Shown piece by piece: positions 19,281 through 27,193 of a stretch of DNA of 64,000 nt. The notes under the pieces are model-generated. The model searched no databases, was not told where the DNA came from, and saw nothing but the letters and a program-made list of their open reading frames with translations. The DNA is from Comamonas resistens. GTDB lineage: Bacteria > Pseudomonadota > Gammaproteobacteria > Burkholderiales > Burkholderiaceae_C. Every line of letters starts with the position of its first letter. Positions within the stretch are counted from its first letter, which is position 1. The stretch spans positions 310,001-374,000 of the forward strand of contig NZ_CP125947.1 in NCBI RefSeq assembly GCF_030064165.1, written 5' to 3'. A program made the translations under genes and the position numbers.

Positions 19281-19385
19281 TCCCCTGAGTCGCTAGCGCG
19301 CCTTCCCCCTGAAGGGGGACGAAGGCGCCCCCGCCGCGAGGCGGCTCTTGCTCGGCCTCCCTCTGCTCTGGAGTGCGCCGGCTTT
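19281..19385 (+). repeat. Dispersed GC-rich repeat, family B
   Basis: The block runs from CCCCTGAGTCGCTAGCGCGC through a CCCCCTGAAGGGGG hairpin to GCGGCTCTTGCTCGGCCTCC. It closely follows the order of the 36296-36400 copy. Its CCCCTGAG core starts 10 bases after the peroxiredoxin stop codon, in the sense orientation. Confidence 0.7.
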
Positions 19386-19404
19386 ATGGGGAGTGCTCGA
19401 TATG

Positions 19405-19437
19405 AAAAGGCATTGCCAATTCGGCAATGCCTTTTTT
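19405..19437. terminator. Bidirectional terminator between peroxiredoxin and GNAT genes
   Basis: AAAAGGCATTGCC and GGCAATGCCTTTT flank AATTC, with a T-run on the plus side and A/T on the other. It can end transcripts from both converging genes. Confidence 0.85.
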
Positions 19438-19448
19438 GCATTCAGAGC

Positions 19449-19937
19449 TCAGAACAGATCCGCCTTGAGGTAATGCGCACCAGGAAGCGGGTTGTGATAG
19501 TAGGGGTCGATGGACTCGAAACCCAGGTCCACATACAACGCGCGGGCGGCCTCCATATCGTCCAGGGTGTCGAGCAGCACATGGTCATAGCCGGCCTGAC
19601 GTGCGGCGTCGAGCATGGCTTCGGCCAGTTGACGACCCAGGCCAAAGCCGCGAAAGGCCTTGCGCACATACAGGCGCTTCATTTCGGCAGCGTTGGGGTA
19701 GTCGCAGTCGTCAAGCGGGCGCAGAGCACAGCAGCCTGCCAGTGCGCCGTCCACGCGAGCCAGCAGAATCTGACCGCGAGGTGCGGCATAGTCGCCGGGG
19801 AGGTCAGCGATTTCGGATTCGAATCCTTGAAATTTCAGGTCAATGTTCAGGCTGTCTGCATACTCCTGAAAGATCTGGCGCACTGCATCCATTTCTTCGG
19901 GGGCTGGAGCCAGCAAGTCCACGGCAGGCTTGTCCAC
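19449..19937 (-). CDS. GNAT family N-acetyltransferase
   Basis: The 162-residue cytosolic protein has the GNAT fold. Motif A, which binds the acetyl-CoA pyrophosphate, is visible as YVRKAFRGFGLGRQLAEAML (about 90-109), preceded by the strand AAEMKRLYV and followed by GYDHVLLDTL and AARALYVDLGF. The acceptor substrate cannot be told from sequence; the family acetylates many amines. It converges with the peroxiredoxin gene and shares its terminator. Upstream lies the tail of the cytochrome b561 gene, on the same strand about 95 bases away. Confidence 0.85.
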   Translation of the reverse strand: MDKPAVDLLAPAPEEMDAVRQIFQEYADSLNIDLKFQGFESEIADLPGDYAAPRGQILLARVDGALAGCCALRPLDDCDYPNAAEMKRLYVRKAFRGFGLGRQLAEAMLDAARQAGYDHVLLDTLDDMEAARALYVDLGFESIDPYYHNPLPGAHYLKADLF

Positions 19938-20032
19938 GGCAACTAGGCAATGATGAAAGAAGACTCAGTGTAGCGGCAAGAACGAAACAGGGTGAAAGCG
20001 TTGCCTTGCTCAGCGTCTGTAAAGGTGTTTTA

Positions 20033-20725
20033 TTAAAAGGATGCCACCTGGCCCAGCTGATGCACCCACCAGGCAAGGCCGCTGGAGACCAGGGCCAGCA
20101 CGGCGGCCAGCAGTCGGGTGCCAAGGCTGTCGCGTGCGGAGGTGACCGGGGACTCCAGCTGCTTGTCGCCGCTGATCATGGCAGGCACCAGGCGGTGGCC
20201 GCGCAGGCTGTACCAGGCGATGGCAACGAGGTGCAGGCCGACCAGCGCATAAATCAGATACTGCCCCCAATGCGCGTGGTAATGCGTGGCCGTGGAGATG
20301 GTCTCGCCCGAGACGAAGCGCGTCAGCGGCCCGCTGAAGGCAATTTCATCATCTGCCAGCAACCCGCTTGCGACCTGCGCTATCAGAGCCACGAGCATGG
20401 TCAGCGCGGAAAGCGCGCCCAGCGGGTTATGGCCGGCGCGGTCGCTGACATGGGCTGCACCGCGCAGATAACGCGAGAGTGCGGAGGGCGAGGGCAGCAG
20501 TTGCATCAGCCGCGACCAGTAGCCGCCCACCAGTGCCCAGAGCAGCCGAAAGATCAGCAGGGCCAGCACGACCTGCCCCAGGATCAGATGCCAGTTCATC
20601 GCATTGCCGCCGAGTTTGGCGGTCACCACCAGCGCCACGATGCATAGAGCCAGCAGCCAGTGAAACAGGCGCGTGGGCAGATCCCAGATGCGAATGGTGT
20701 GAGTGGCGGGGCGAGTGGGCGTCAT
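20033..20725 (-). CDS. Cytochrome b561-type membrane protein
   Basis: The 230-residue protein has about four membrane helices with the histidines expected of a di-haem b-type cytochrome: His22 (LPTRLFHWLLA), a second in MNWHLILGQ, and a pair in HYHAHWGQYLIYALVGLHLVAI. It resembles the family that transfers electrons between membrane quinol and periplasmic carriers. The divergent neighbour encodes cytochrome c', and in many proteobacteria such b- and c'-type genes are paired, which supports an electron-transfer partnership. The start at 20725 (MTPTRPATHTIRIWDLPTR) is chosen because it begins the family's N-terminus; the upstream open frame is antisense to the c' gene. No clear ribosome-binding site is visible. 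Confidence 0.85.
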   Translation of the reverse strand: MTPTRPATHTIRIWDLPTRLFHWLLALCIVALVVTAKLGGNAMNWHLILGQVVLALLIFRLLWALVGGYWSRLMQLLPSPSALSRYLRGAAHVSDRAGHNPLGALSALTMLVALIAQVASGLLADDEIAFSGPLTRFVSGETISTATHYHAHWGQYLIYALVGLHLVAIAWYSLRGHRLVPAMISGDKQLESPVTSARDSLGTRLLAAVLALVSSGLAWWVHQLGQVASF

Positions 20726-20863
20726 GTGCTTGTGGAGGGAAGTGGTGCCTGCAGCATTGTGCCTTGCGACGCAGGCCGCAGTGCGTTGTCGACACAAGCG
20801 TCTGCGATACTGCGCGGACTGTCCGCTCGAGGCAGCTTGTCGATACTCAGAAAGGATGACCCG

Positions 20864-21310
20864 ATGAAAGTTTTCTCCACCCTGGCTTTGGCTGCAGTGA
20901 TTGCCACCGTGGCCCTGCCAGCGTCGGCCCAGTTTGCGAAGCCTGAAGATGCCATCAAGTACCGTCAGAGCGCTTTGAGCGTGCTGGGCACGCATTTCGG
21001 CCGCCTGGGCGCCATGGCCAATGGCAAGATGGCTTATGACGCCAAGAGCGCGCAGGAGAGCGCCGAGATCGTGGCCTTCATGTCCAAGCTGCCATGGGCT
21101 GGCTTTGGTGCCGGCACCGAAGGTGGCAAGTCCAAGCCCGAAGTGTGGAAGGAACAGGCCAAGTTCCATGATCTGTCGGACAAGATGCAGGCCGAAGCGG
21201 TCAAGCTCAATGCCGCCGCCAAGGTGGGCAATGTGGACAGTCTCAAGGCCGCTTTTGGCCCCGCTGCCAATAGCTGCAAGAGCTGCCACGACAGCTTCCG
21301 GAACAAGTAA
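20864..21310 (+). CDS. Cytochrome c' (periplasmic)
   Basis: The 148-residue precursor starts with a signal peptide of about 22 residues ending ASA. The mature four-helix protein ends with the haem-binding CKSCH motif a few residues before the C-terminus, the position typical of cytochrome c'. The family binds NO and CO through a five-coordinate haem and is linked to nitric-oxide protection, but a physiological role here is inference. An AAAGGATGACCCG site precedes the ATG. It diverges from the cytochrome b561 gene and is followed by a family B repeat and a terminator. Confidence 0.92.
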   Translation: MKVFSTLALAAVIATVALPASAQFAKPEDAIKYRQSALSVLGTHFGRLGAMANGKMAYDAKSAQESAEIVAFMSKLPWAGFGAGTEGGKSKPEVWKEQAKFHDLSDKMQAEAVKLNAAAKVGNVDSLKAAFGPAANSCKSCHDSFRNK

Positions 21311-21365
21311 CCCCCCTGAGCCGCTGCGCGGCTTCCCCCAGGGGCAGCATCATTCGATGCTCCAG
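21311..21365 (+). repeat. Dispersed GC-rich repeat, family B (short copy)
   Basis: CCCCTGAGCCGCTGCGCGGC followed by TTCCCCC matches the left half of the family. CCCCTGAG begins 3 bases after the cytochrome c' stop codon. The right half is replaced by a small GCATCATTCGATGC hairpin. Confidence 0.7.
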
Positions 21366-21370
21366 GCATG

Positions 21371-21398
21371 AAAAAACCGACCATTGGTCGGTTTTTTT
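21371..21398 (+). terminator. Intrinsic terminator after cytochrome c'
   Basis: AAAAAACCGACC and GGTCGGTTTTTTT form a perfect stem with an ATT loop and a long T-run; the A-run on the other side lets it act on both strands. Confidence 0.9.
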
Positions 21399-21428
21399 GT
21401 GAGCTACTGCCGCTTGCTATTTCTATGT

Positions 21429-21487
21429 TTCAGGTGCTTTTGATATTGAAGTGACCTGCTATCAAGCGCTGCCAGCTATGGTTTTGA
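21429..21487 (-). repeat. Dispersed intergenic repeat, family A
   Basis: On the minus strand the block begins CAAAACCATAGCTGGCAGCG and continues CTTGATAGCAGG before diverging. It begins one base after the stop codon of the TlpA-like gene, in that gene's sense orientation. Confidence 0.6.
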
Positions 21488-21488
21488 A

Positions 21489-22001
21489 TCAAGCTGCAGC
21501 CGGCTCTGCCAGAAGCTTCTCGATCAGCTTGTGCAGCTCTTCGAAGTTGGGTGCTCCCACATAGCTCTTCACGATTTCACCGCGCTTGTTGACGATGAAG
21601 GTCGAGGGCGTGAGCTGCACATCGCCCCAGGCTTTGGCCACGCCGCCAGTGTTGTCCAGCGCTACGTTGAAAGGCAGCTTGCGCGACTCGACAAAGTTCA
21701 CCACATAGCTGGGTGGGTCGTAGCTCATGGCCACGGCCAGGGTGTCGAAGCCCTTGTCCTTGTATTTGTTGTGCGTGCTGATGATCTCGGGCATCTCCGC
21801 CACGCAGGTGGTGCAGCTGGTGGCCCAGAAGTTGACCAGCGTGACCTTGCCCTTGAGGTCGGCCGTCGTCTTCTGGCTGCCGTCCAGCAGCACGAATGTG
21901 GACTGAGGTGCAGCCGACTGACCGGCGCCCGAATACACCCAGGCTCCGACGCCAATGACGGCGGCAGCCACTACGCCTGCGATCCAATGTTTGCTTGCCA
22001 T
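21489..22001 (-). CDS. TlpA-like thiol-disulfide oxidoreductase
   Basis: The 170-residue protein has an N-terminal membrane anchor or uncleaved signal (WIAGVVAAAVIGVGAWVYSG) and a thioredoxin-like domain facing the periplasm. The active site is CTTC in FWATSCTTCVAEMPE (about 65-80), followed by the cis-Pro segment LTPSTFIVNKRG. TlpA/ResA proteins reduce disulfides during cytochrome c maturation or copper-centre assembly. c-type cytochromes encoded nearby fit such a role, but the client is unknown. The ATG at 21999-22001 is preferred over an upstream one because the membrane segment follows it directly. Confidence 0.88.
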   Translation of the reverse strand: MASKHWIAGVVAAAVIGVGAWVYSGAGQSAAPQSTFVLLDGSQKTTADLKGKVTLVNFWATSCTTCVAEMPEIISTHNKYKDKGFDTLAVAMSYDPPSYVVNFVESRKLPFNVALDNTGGVAKAWGDVQLTPSTFIVNKRGEIVKSYVGAPNFEELHKLIEKLLAEPAAA

Positions 22002-22153
22002 GGTGGGATTGTGCACAAATGATCAGCACCTTGCTGGTCTGCAGGTTTGGAGCTCCAGTCTTGCGTAAAAGTTCAATCTGTCCTCTGCCTGCCCCGGGTC
22101 AACCCTAGGGCTTTATGGCGCAAGCCCCTGTGGGGGCTAAAGATAATGCCGAT

Positions 22154-22726
22154 ATGAGAACTTCGGGACTGGCAGCTTCGGCAATGCTGGCCTGCAGCAT
22201 CGTGCTGCTGGCGGCCTGCAGTCCTGCGCTCAATTGGCGTACGGTGCAGCTCAAGGACGCTGCGCTGCAGATCACTCTGCCTTGCGATCCGCAGGCAGCT
22301 ACGCGCCCGGTTCCCATGGGGCCCGCGGTAGTGCAGCTGTCGGTGCTGGGCTGCGAAGCCCAAGGCTCGACCTATGCGGTCTCGCACTTTCAGCTCGCTG
22401 ATCCGGCTGGTGCGGCCAGGGCGCTGGGTTACTGGCAGCAGGCGGTGCTCAATCAGCTGCGCTCCGAGACTGACCCCGGCAGTGCGGCGGTATTGCAAGC
22501 GCAAGGAGATGGTCCCTGGGTGCCCAGGGGCGCACTGAATCTGCCGCAATCCCGGCGCATCACTTTCGAGGGACTAAGCAGCCAGGGTCAGAAAGTGACA
22601 GGGCATGGTCTCTGGTTTGCGCGTATCGAAGGGACGGGTGTGCGGCTTTATCACGCGGTGATCTATGGGCGCAAGGCGCAGCCCGCCGAGGCCGATATGT
22701 TCTTTTCAGGGCTGCAGCTGCAGTAG
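22154..22726 (+). CDS. Hypothetical lipoprotein
   Basis: The 190-residue product begins with a lipoprotein signal whose lipobox LLAAC puts the lipid-modified cysteine at 22. The rest contains two further cysteines (TLPCDP and VLGCEAQ), which could form a disulfide in the periplasm, but no domain that I recognise. The ATG at 22154 is used because the lipobox then lies at the normal distance; the frame is open 39 bases upstream. The ribosome-binding site is weak. It is separated from the downstream PTS genes by 100 bases and probably forms its own unit. Confidence 0.65.
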   Translation: MRTSGLAASAMLACSIVLLAACSPALNWRTVQLKDAALQITLPCDPQAATRPVPMGPAVVQLSVLGCEAQGSTYAVSHFQLADPAGAARALGYWQQAVLNQLRSETDPGSAAVLQAQGDGPWVPRGALNLPQSRRITFEGLSSQGQKVTGHGLWFARIEGTGVRLYHAVIYGRKAQPAEADMFFSGLQLQ

Positions 22727-22826
22727 GGCGCTGGTCCGACGCCATGTCCCCTTGCTTTTACCTACGCCACGAGACCCAGACTTCGGCCTTCAAGCGCCAT
22801 AATTTGCCATCAAGAACTGTGATTAC

Positions 22827-23282
22827 ATGACCACGCGCATTCTTTTGCTCACCCACGCACCGCTGGCTTCCGCTCTGCGCGAGTGTGCCCTGCACGTCTT
22901 TGCCGACAGCGCAGACGATGTGCTGGCGCTGGATGTCCCCGCCAGCGAGGCGCCCGAGGCCACGCTGGAGCGTGCCCAGGCCTTGCTGGCCGCTCACGGC
23001 GGCATGGAGGTCTCCACATTGGTGCTGACCGATTTGTTCGGTGCCACGCCCTGCAATGTGGCTCAGCGCCTGACGGCCCAGTTGCCTGCGCGGCTGGTGG
23101 CCGGGGTGAATCTGCCCATGCTGTTGCGCTCCATCGGCTATCGACATGAGCCGCTGGACGAGCTGGTGTCCCGGGCCATGGTGGGCGGCAGCCAGGGAGT
23201 GATGCAGGTGGCCAGCAGTTCCCGACAAAATCAAAGCGCACGACCCTCTCATGATCAAGACCAACATCACCATCAGCAATAA
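22827..23282 (+). CDS. PTS mannose-family EIIA component
   Basis: The 151-residue protein matches the EIIA domain of the mannose PTS family (PF03610-like). The phospho-acceptor is probably His10 in ILLLTHAPLASALR, and TLVLTDLFGATPCNVAQRL is the second conserved block. It accepts phosphate from HPr encoded just downstream. No EIIB, EIIC or EIID lies in the window, so the system looks like a regulatory phosphorelay rather than a sugar importer, as is known for many beta-proteobacteria. The last 32 bases overlap ptsH. The overlap encodes an unusual His/Gln-rich tail (HDQDQHHHQQ), probably a by-product of the overlap. Confidence 0.9.
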   Translation: MTTRILLLTHAPLASALRECALHVFADSADDVLALDVPASEAPEATLERAQALLAAHGGMEVSTLVLTDLFGATPCNVAQRLTAQLPARLVAGVNLPMLLRSIGYRHEPLDELVSRAMVGGSQGVMQVASSSRQNQSARPSHDQDQHHHQQ

Positions 23283-23520
23283 ATTGGGCCTGCACGCCCG
23301 TGCGTCGGCCAAGCTCACCAAGCTGGCCGGCAGCTTTCCCTGCGAAGTCTGGCTGACCAAGGGCGAGCGCCGCGTCAATGCCAAAAGCATCATGGGAGTG
23401 ATGATGCTGGCCGCGGGCATTGGCTCGGAGCTGGAGCTGGAAACCGATGGCGAGCAGGAGCAGCAGGCCACCGATGCCTTGGTGGCGCTGATCGACGACA
23501 AATTTGGTGAAGGTCAGTAA
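23251..23520 (+). CDS. ptsH: Phosphocarrier protein HPr
   Basis: The 89-residue protein is HPr. His15 in LGLHARASAKL is the residue phosphorylated by EI, and Ser46 in NAKSIMGVMML is the site that HPr kinase/phosphorylase modifies where that enzyme exists. It passes phosphate from EI to the EIIA encoded just upstream. The start lies inside the EIIA gene, with no good ribosome-binding site, so translation is probably coupled to EIIA termination. EI follows 191 bases downstream. Confidence 0.95.
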   Translation: MIKTNITISNKLGLHARASAKLTKLAGSFPCEVWLTKGERRVNAKSIMGVMMLAAGIGSELELETDGEQEQQATDALVALIDDKFGEGQ

Positions 23521-23711
23521 GAACTGGTCTCACAGGGCGTCTGGGGCATGGCCGCCAGATGCAGGATTGACGATAGGCAAGGGTGGAAGCTAGCCCCTGC
23601 CGCTCGTAGCAAAGAGCAGGTTTTCATGCCGGCATGCGGCAGGGATACGTGCTGTCTGCTGCGAAAAAAAGAGCAAAAAGCAATCGCGGTTTTCGCGAAA
23701 GGGCATTCGCT

Positions 23712-25484
23712 ATGACATTTGCCATCCATGGTCTGGCCGTATCCAGGGGCATTGCGATTGGGCGCGCGGTGGTGGTCGCTTCCAGTCGCATGGAGGTGGT
23801 GCACTACTTCATCCGCCCCGATCAGGTGGAGGCGGAGATTGCGCGAGCCAGGGGCGCGCGCAATGCCGTGATCGAAGAGCTGCGCCGCCTGCAGGAGGAA
23901 ATGCCCAAGGATGCACCTGGCGAGCTGGATGCGTTGCTGGACGTGCATCTGATGCTGCTGCAGGACCAGGCGCTGGCCGAGGCCATCCGCAACTGGATTT
24001 CCGAGCGCCTGTACAACGCCGAATGGGCGTTAACCACCCAGCTGGAAATCATCTCGCGCCAGTTTGACGAGATGGACGATGAGTACCTGCGCGAGCGCAA
24101 GGCCGATCTGGAGCAAGTGGTAGAGCGCATCTTGCGGCATATGAAAGGTGCGGCCAGCCCCGTCTCTCCAGCCGTGGAGCCCGCGCCAACGCGCGCGGCA
24201 GACCCGCTGGGGCAGCTGGAGCTTGATGGCACTGCGGACACTCCGCTGGTGCTGGTGGCGCAGGATCTGTCACCGGCCGACATGCTGCAGTTCAAGAGCA
24301 AGGTGTTTGCCGGCTTCATCACGGCCGTGGGCGGTAAGACCAGCCACACGGCGATTGTGGCGCGCAGCATGGACATCCCCGCCGTGGTGGGGGCGCGTGC
24401 CGCCAGCCAGCTGATACGCCAGGATGACTGGGTCATCATCGACGGCAACGAGGGCGTGGTCATCGTCGACCCTACGCCCATCATCCTGGCCGAATATGGC
24501 TTCCGTCAGCGCCAGAACGAGCTGGAGCGAGAGCGTTTGTCGCGCCTGCGCTATACGCCATCGCTGACGATGGATGGACAAAAGGTCGAGCTGCTGGCCA
24601 ATATCGAGCAGCCCAGCGATGGCGTGGCCGCCGTGCGTGCTGGCGCTGTGGGCGTGGGGCTGTTCCGTACCGAGTTTCTTTTCATGGGCCGCAGCGGCAA
24701 TCTGCCCGGCGAGGAAGAGCAGTACCGGGCCTATCGCGAAATCATCGACAGCATGCAGGGCATGCCTGTCACCATCCGCACGCTGGATGTGGGCGCCGAC
24801 AAGCCGCTGGACAAGGCCCAGCCCAAGGACTATTACCTGAACCCCGCGCTGGGGCTGCGCGCCATCCGCTGGAGCCTGGCTGACCCGGTCATGTTCCGCA
24901 CCCAGTTGCGCGCCATCTTGCGGGCGGCGGCCTATGGTCAGGTCAAGCTGCTGTTTCCCATGTTGGCGCATCGCAGCGAAATCGAGCTGACGCTGGCGCA
25001 GTTGCGTCAGGCGCAGGCCGAGCTGGATGCGCGCGGTATTTCCTATGGTCCGGTCAAGCTGGGCGCGATGATCGAGATCCCGGCGGCGGCCCTGACGGTG
25101 CGCAGCTTCCTCAAATATTTCGATTTTCTGTCCATAGGCACGAACGACCTGATCCAGTACACGCTGGCCATCGACCGTGCCGATGAGGCGGTGGCCCATC
25201 TCTACGACCCCATGCACCCCGCAGTGCTGCGGCTGGTGGCCGAGGTCATCGCGGCCTGCAATGCGGCGGGCAAGGAAATCTGCGTCTGCGGCGAAATGGC
25301 CGGTGACCTGAGCATGACGCGGCTGCTGCTGGGCCTGGGCCTGCGCAGCTTTTCCATGCACCCCGCGCAGATTCTGGCCGTCAAGCAGGAGGTGCTGCGC
25401 GCCGATGCGCAAAAGCTGGAGTCCTGGGCGGAGCAGGTCATGGACAGCGAAAGTCCTGCCGAGTTGCTCAACGTCGCGGCCTGA
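23712..25484 (+). CDS. ptsI: PTS phosphoenolpyruvate-protein phosphotransferase (enzyme I)
   Basis: The 590-residue enzyme transfers phosphate from PEP to HPr. The phospho-histidine is His212 in GGKTSHTAIVARSMDIP. The C-terminal PEP-binding barrel includes GVGLFRTEFLFMGR, IGTNDLIQYTLAIDRAD and the catalytic Cys in GKEICVCGEMAGD. Between the HPr-binding helices and the phospho-His domain is an Ala/Pro-rich stretch (about 147-175) not found in E. coli EI, likely a flexible linker. The frame is open 78 bases upstream, but the ATG at 23712 starts the normal EI N-terminus (MTFAIHGLAVSRGIAIG). It completes the EIIA-HPr-EI set. Confidence 0.95.
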   Translation: MTFAIHGLAVSRGIAIGRAVVVASSRMEVVHYFIRPDQVEAEIARARGARNAVIEELRRLQEEMPKDAPGELDALLDVHLMLLQDQALAEAIRNWISERLYNAEWALTTQLEIISRQFDEMDDEYLRERKADLEQVVERILRHMKGAASPVSPAVEPAPTRAADPLGQLELDGTADTPLVLVAQDLSPADMLQFKSKVFAGFITAVGGKTSHTAIVARSMDIPAVVGARAASQLIRQDDWVIIDGNEGVVIVDPTPIILAEYGFRQRQNELERERLSRLRYTPSLTMDGQKVELLANIEQPSDGVAAVRAGAVGVGLFRTEFLFMGRSGNLPGEEEQYRAYREIIDSMQGMPVTIRTLDVGADKPLDKAQPKDYYLNPALGLRAIRWSLADPVMFRTQLRAILRAAAYGQVKLLFPMLAHRSEIELTLAQLRQAQAELDARGISYGPVKLGAMIEIPAAALTVRSFLKYFDFLSIGTNDLIQYTLAIDRADEAVAHLYDPMHPAVLRLVAEVIAACNAAGKEICVCGEMAGDLSMTRLLLGLGLRSFSMHPAQILAVKQEVLRADAQKLESWAEQVMDSESPAELLNVAA

Positions 25485-25567
25485 GGTTCTGGAGCGACGC
25501 GGCACGAGAGTCCGTGTCCTTGCTGGCCGTATGCTTGGCGCGTAGACCCACAGACAAGGACCGTGTG

Positions 25568-26617
25568 ATGAACTATTGCTCCGAGCAGGAAATAGCCCAG
25601 GCCATAGAGCCGGTGCTGGAAGATGCCGAACTGGCGCGCCAGTTGGCGGCTCAGTCCCGCCCTGCGGTCTGGCTACAGACCCAGCTGGCGCAGGGCGAGG
25701 ATGAAATTCCGCTCGGCGCAACCAAGCTGGGAGGCTGCCCTGATTTGCCTGCACAGACGCGCTGGCCGGAGCGTGGCCCTTATCCCGATACGCATCAGCG
25801 CGTGGAGTCTCTCCGCGCAGACAGCGTGGCGCCCAATAGTCGCTGGCGCTGGGCCAAGCCGGAACAGGCGCAAAAATTCCGCGCCGAGGCACTGCAGCAT
25901 GTCGAGCGGCTGCTGAACCCGTTTCCGCTGCATTTTCTGGCCCAGATCAACTTTGCCGATGTCTGGGCTGCCGGGCCTGTCGATGAGGATATGCCGCGCT
26001 CAGGCCTGTTGTCGCTGTTCTATGACCTTGAGGAGCAGCCCTGGGGCTACGACCCGGCGGACGCCTGTTCGCTGAAGGCGCTGTGGCATGAAGCCGGCAG
26101 CCAGCTGCAGCGCCATGAGCAACCGGCGGCGCTGCAGGCCATCAGTGCCGACTGGCAGATCAAGCCTGCGACCTGTGAGTTGCACGCCTGTCGTGCGCCT
26201 TTGTCCATGGAGTCGGCCCAGTGGAACGCGCTGCAGCTGCCACTGACCGAAGAGCAGGAGGATGCTTTTGCCGAGTGGTGGTTTGACGAGGCGCAGAACG
26301 ACGCCAGCAACGACGGCGAAGACGCCTGCTGTCATCGCATCGGAGGCTGGCCCACGCCGGTGCAGGGAGATATGCAGACCGAATGCGCGCTGGTGGCTGC
26401 CGGACAGTACTGCGGCAATGGCCAGGCCTATCAGGATCCTGCGTTGCAGGCCGTACGGGAGACTGCGGGCCAGTGGCTGTTGCTGCTGCAGCTGGGCACC
26501 GATGAAAAACTGGGCATGAACTGGGGCGATAACGGCCAGCTCTATCTGTGGATCCGCCGGGACGATCTGCGTGCCCGCCGTTTTGACAAGGCGTGGCTGG
26601 TGCTGCAATGCCATTGA
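25568..26617 (+). CDS. YwqG-like protein (DUF1963 family)
   Basis: The 349-residue protein resembles the YwqG/DUF1963 family: the early LGGCPDLP and WP segments, HFLAQINFADV in the middle, GLLSLFYD, and a C-terminal LLLQLGTDEKLGMNWGDNGQLYLWI block that is the family's best-known signature. Its function is unknown; members are soluble and widespread without a consistent context. The ATG at 25568 is preferred over the upstream open frame because a GGACCGTGTG site precedes it. It is followed by the gene-poor stretch with the Fur-like promoter. Confidence 0.8.
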   Translation: MNYCSEQEIAQAIEPVLEDAELARQLAAQSRPAVWLQTQLAQGEDEIPLGATKLGGCPDLPAQTRWPERGPYPDTHQRVESLRADSVAPNSRWRWAKPEQAQKFRAEALQHVERLLNPFPLHFLAQINFADVWAAGPVDEDMPRSGLLSLFYDLEEQPWGYDPADACSLKALWHEAGSQLQRHEQPAALQAISADWQIKPATCELHACRAPLSMESAQWNALQLPLTEEQEDAFAEWWFDEAQNDASNDGEDACCHRIGGWPTPVQGDMQTECALVAAGQYCGNGQAYQDPALQAVRETAGQWLLLLQLGTDEKLGMNWGDNGQLYLWIRRDDLRARRFDKAWLVLQCH

Positions 26618-26667
26618 TAAGCCTGCTTGGCTGTCCCGAGGCGGCACAGCATTTTGTGAAAATTTAA

Positions 26668-26697
26668 TTGATATTGATTCTCATTTGGTGTTAAGAT
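26668..26697 (+). promoter_or_regulatory. Candidate Fur-controlled sigma-70 promoter
   Basis: TGATATTGATTCTCA (26669-26683) matches the Fur 7-1-7 consensus TGATAAT-n-ATTATCA at 12 of 14 positions. It overlaps a likely -35 TTGATA (26668-26673), with a -10 TTAAGA or TAAGAT 17-18 bases further on. Iron-bound Fur sitting here would block RNA polymerase. No protein gene follows in the right place. Confidence 0.6.
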
Positions 26698-26859
26698 TCG
26701 AGCCAGCTTGCAGCGCAGAACTCTGGTGGGGTACACACGCTGCGCAGCTCAGTTTCATCGTGGGGCGACTCGTCAGGCCAGTTCAGCCTGCAGTCGTTTT
26801 TGCCAGCCAGCGGTTTGCCGGTTAGCCAGGCTTTTTTTGCGATGCATGCTGGGGTGATA

Positions 26860-26900
26860 TGAAATTCATAGCTGCTTGCGCAAGCGCAGCAGGTATATGA
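26860..26900 (+). repeat. Dispersed intergenic repeat, family A (partial copy)
   Basis: ATTCATAGCTGCTTGCGCAA matches the left end of the canonical copy at 42738. Its middle diverges. It lies about 25 bases after the T-tract that might end a Fur-controlled transcript. Confidence 0.55.
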
Positions 26901-26940
26901 AGTCAAAGGTGCTATGAAATCGTTGGTATGAATGCGCTGG

Positions 26941-26966
26941 AAGCTCCTGATTCGGGAGCTTTTTTA
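26941..26966 (+). terminator. Intrinsic terminator in the gene-poor stretch
   Basis: AAGCTCC and GGAGCTT form a perfect 7-bp stem around TGATTCG, followed by TTTT and further T. No annotated gene ends just before it, which is part of the case for a noncoding transcript. Confidence 0.75.
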
Positions 26967-27147
26967 TTGCCTGTCCCTGCCTTGCATCTTGCTCAATGGT
27001 GCGGACCAAGCCCGCAATTTCTCGAGAGCAAAATCTTTTCATTGATTGGAGATCTCCGAAGAGTCGCCAGATACCGCTGCAGCGCTGCTCATGGCCCTGG
27101 CCATCTGCTTTGACTGAAGACGCTGTTCTGGCCCAGCCTTGAGCATG

Positions 27148-27174
27148 AAAAAAGCAGCCGCGAGGGCTGCTTTT
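27148..27174 (-). terminator. Intrinsic terminator of the ybeD-lipB-lipA operon
   Basis: On the minus strand GCAGCC and GGCTGC pair around a TCGC-containing loop and are followed by six T. It lies about 20 bases past the lipA stop. Confidence 0.85.
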
Positions 27175-27193
27175 GCTTTGAGTGTCCAGGTGC

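Larger units (their letters stand above)
26704..26966 (+). ncRNA. Candidate iron-regulated small RNA (unproven)
   Basis: The Fur-like promoter should start transcription near 26704. There is no credible open frame before a T-tract at 26832-26838 and a strong intrinsic terminator at 26941-26966, so a transcript of about 135 or about 263 bases is predicted. A Fur-repressed RNA of this sort would resemble RyhB of E. coli, PrrF of Pseudomonas or NrrF of Neisseria in logic, though not in sequence. The prediction rests on the promoter, terminator and lack of a gene. An alternative is a decayed iron-uptake gene that kept its promoter. Confidence 0.35.
26618..27193. other. 576-base stretch without a convincing protein gene
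   Basis: No open frame here has a credible start, ribosome-binding site and codon use. It contains a Fur-box-like promoter (26668-26697), a T-tract (26832-26838), a family A repeat (26860-26900), a strong terminator (26941-26966) and, at the far end, the lipA terminator (27148-27174). The part between 26967 and 27147 shows nothing recognisable. Confidence 0.7.

Noticed and set aside
26928..27113. 61-codon frame in the gene-poor region
   Set aside because: The terminator hairpin lies inside it and there is no ribosome-binding site.
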